From: an uncultured Microbacterium sp.
GTDB lineage: Bacteria; Actinomycetota; Actinomycetes; Actinomycetales; Microbacteriaceae
Assembly (NCBI GenBank): GCA_947647645.1
Contig: CANSLE010000185.1
Coordinates: forward strand, 1 to 5,503
Reading direction: 5' to 3'
DNA: 5,503 nt
Positions within the stretch are counted from its first letter, which is position 1. Every line of letters begins with the position of its first letter. Below the pieces are notes generated by a model, which saw only the letters and a program-made list of their open reading frames with translations, did no database searches and was not told the origin of the DNA. The translations under genes and the position numbers were made by a program. This document shows, one piece after another, positions 5,375 to 5,503 of this stretch.

Positions 5375-5503
5375 CCCGAAACCCCGCCGAACGACGACGA
5401 GTTCGCGGACCTTTCGGGCACACCCCCGACGCCGCGACGCAGGTCGCCGGGGTCGACGGAGTCGGGCGCCTCCGGCGCCCCCACTCCCCAGTCGCGACGC
5501 GAG
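5372..5503 (+). CDS. mltG: Probable endolytic transglycosylase MltG, cytoplasmic N-terminus only (3' end outside window)
   Basis: Forty-four codons are visible, from the ATG at 5372 to the end of the window with no stop. The sequence begins MPETPPNDDEFADLSG and becomes rich in Pro, Arg, Ser and Gly, a low-complexity disordered stretch. No membrane segment or LysM/YceG domain has been reached. In many actinobacteria mltG directly follows ruvX and carries a long disordered cytoplasmic N-terminus before its single membrane helix, which matches what is seen. MltG cleaves nascent glycan strands at the membrane and sets their length. The assignment rests on gene order and the type of N-terminus, not on a catalytic motif. 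The 1-nt overlap with ruvX supports a shared operon. Confidence 0.6.
   Translation, partial: MPETPPNDDEFADLSGTPPTPRRRSPGSTESGASGAPTPQSRRE

Overview
The window is a stretch of high-GC (roughly 70 percent by eye) bacterial chromosome. Every real gene is on the plus strand. Composition, codon use, a GTG start on rpsD, a probable leaderless gene and the order rpsD - small membrane protein - alaS - ruvX - mltG point to an actinobacterium, most likely Micrococcales/Microbacteriaceae (a Microbacterium-like genome). The genus is an inference from gene order and composition, not from a database match.

Layout. Positions 1-903 hold the 3' part of a gene joining an N-terminal tetratricopeptide (TPR_5-like) region to a C-terminal Nudix hydrolase. 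A 233-nt gap follows, with a putative promoter and a roughly 140-nt leader for rpsD (ribosomal protein S4, 1137-1766). Two hairpins stand just after rpsD; the second has a 14-bp stem and a 4-nt loop and is a convincing transcription terminator. A new unit then begins with a small single-pass membrane protein (1886-2167), probably translated from a leaderless transcript. alaS (alanyl-tRNA synthetase, 2239-4902) follows, then ruvX/yqgF (4899-5372, overlapping alaS by 4 nt), then the first 44 codons of a gene placed as mltG (5372 to the window end, overlapping ruvX by 1 nt).

How the genes fit together. This is mostly a conserved translation and housekeeping neighbourhood: S4 nucleates 30S assembly, AlaRS charges tRNA-Ala, RuvX/YqgF is tied to 16S rRNA maturation, and MltG terminates growing peptidoglycan strands. 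The alaS-ruvX-mltG genes are packed like a translationally coupled operon, while rpsD looks like its own transcription unit. I see no mobile element, CRISPR array, tRNA, rRNA or defence system.

The points most worth a second look are the TPR-Nudix fusion, the small membrane protein with three 11-residue helical repeats and its start-site question, and the structured rpsD leader. I did not find a convincing undescribed multi-gene system.
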